A stretch of DNA of 6,176 nt from Asaia bogorensis (lineage in GTDB: Bacteria; Pseudomonadota; Alphaproteobacteria; Acetobacterales; Acetobacteraceae), in assembly GCA_945874515.1 (NCBI GenBank), contig CAMCHA010000169.1, positions 1 through 6,176 of the forward strand, written 5' to 3'. Numbering within the stretch: position 1 is the stretch's first letter; the number at the start of each line of letters is the position of its first letter. The notes under the pieces are model-generated. The model worked only from the letters and a program-made list of their open reading frames with translations, searched no databases and was not told the origin of the DNA. Positions 5,942 to 6,176 of the stretch are shown one piece after another. Position numbers and translations under genes: made by a program.

Positions 5942-6176
5942 TCATTGTGGCGCTTCAAGCAGCACGCCATCGCGTTTGAGTGCGGTGATCTCAGCTTCGG
6001 TCATGCCCGCCGCGGCCAGCAACGCCGCGCCATCCTGACCAAGCCGCGGCGCAGGCCTGCCGGGCTGCGCATTGCCGCCGGAAAAACGATTGGGCTGACC
6101 AATGGCGTAAGTGGCACCTTCGGTCGGGTGTTCTTCTTCCTGCACCATGCCAACCGCGCGCAAATGCGGGTCATCC
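5942..6176 (-). CDS. CaiB/BaiF family CoA-transferase, C-terminal fragment cut by the window edge
   Basis: The frame is open from the window edge to a TGA at 5944-5942, giving the last 77 residues of a larger protein. It begins DDPHLRAVGMVQEEEHPTEG, the DPhlrargm...HPteG signature found near the C terminus of family III CoA-transferases. It continues through GQPNRFSGG and RPAPRLGQDGAALL, and ends in the closing helix MTEAEITALKRDGVLLEAPQ. The upstream end lies outside the window; the TTG at 6163 is an internal leucine codon, not a start. It is the first visible gene of the minus-strand block and stands 18 bases before the complete CoA-transferase. The pair differ clearly in their C-terminal tails, so this is not a recent exact duplication. 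Whether the missing part carries the catalytic aspartate cannot be judged here. Confidence 0.88.
   Translation of the reverse strand, partial: DDPHLRAVGMVQEEEHPTEGATYAIGQPNRFSGGNAQPGRPAPRLGQDGAALLAAAGMTEAEITALKRDGVLLEAPQ

Overview
This 6,176-base window carries GC-rich chromosomal DNA. The protein families, high G+C and codon use fit an alphaproteobacterium, and I would guess a member of the Acetobacteraceae/Rhodospirillales. That placement rests on overall look, not on a marker gene. All recognisable protein genes lie on the minus strand; a single tRNA-Thr(CGU) gene lies on the plus strand between two minus-strand gene blocks.

Block 1 (6176 down to 1647, minus strand) is a compact run of five genes: the 3' end of one CaiB/BaiF (family III) CoA-transferase, a complete second CaiB/BaiF CoA-transferase, a small VOC/glyoxalase-fold protein, a TIGR03862/HI0933-type flavoprotein, and a dihydropyrimidinase/hydantoinase-type cyclic amidohydrolase. 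Gaps are 18, 15, -4 and 15 bases, so one transcript is likely. The two CoA-transferases and the VOC protein look like a unit for activating and processing a carboxylic acid as a CoA thioester. The cyclic amidohydrolase could supply an acid by opening a cyclic amide or imide ring. The flavoprotein may be a passenger. The pathway as a whole is inference. The block appears to end at a stem-loop at 1549-1570.

The middle (1232-1646) holds a run of G-tracts, a plausible promoter, the tRNA-Thr(CGU) gene with encoded CCA (1379-1453), and about 190 bases of lower-GC DNA with no convincing gene.

Block 2 (1231 down to 1, minus strand) is a HlyD/MacA-type periplasmic adaptor overlapping by ATGA the start of an FtsX/MacB-type ABC permease, which runs off the window. 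This is most likely an ABC efflux or envelope-transport system whose ATPase lies outside.

The clearest point that automatic annotation may get wrong is the flavoprotein start. Its Rossmann GxGxxG motif lies upstream of any ATG/GTG/TTG. The frame is only rescued by a CTG codon overlapping the stop of the upstream gene as CTGA. I saw no mobile element, CRISPR array, defence system or plainly new biological system.
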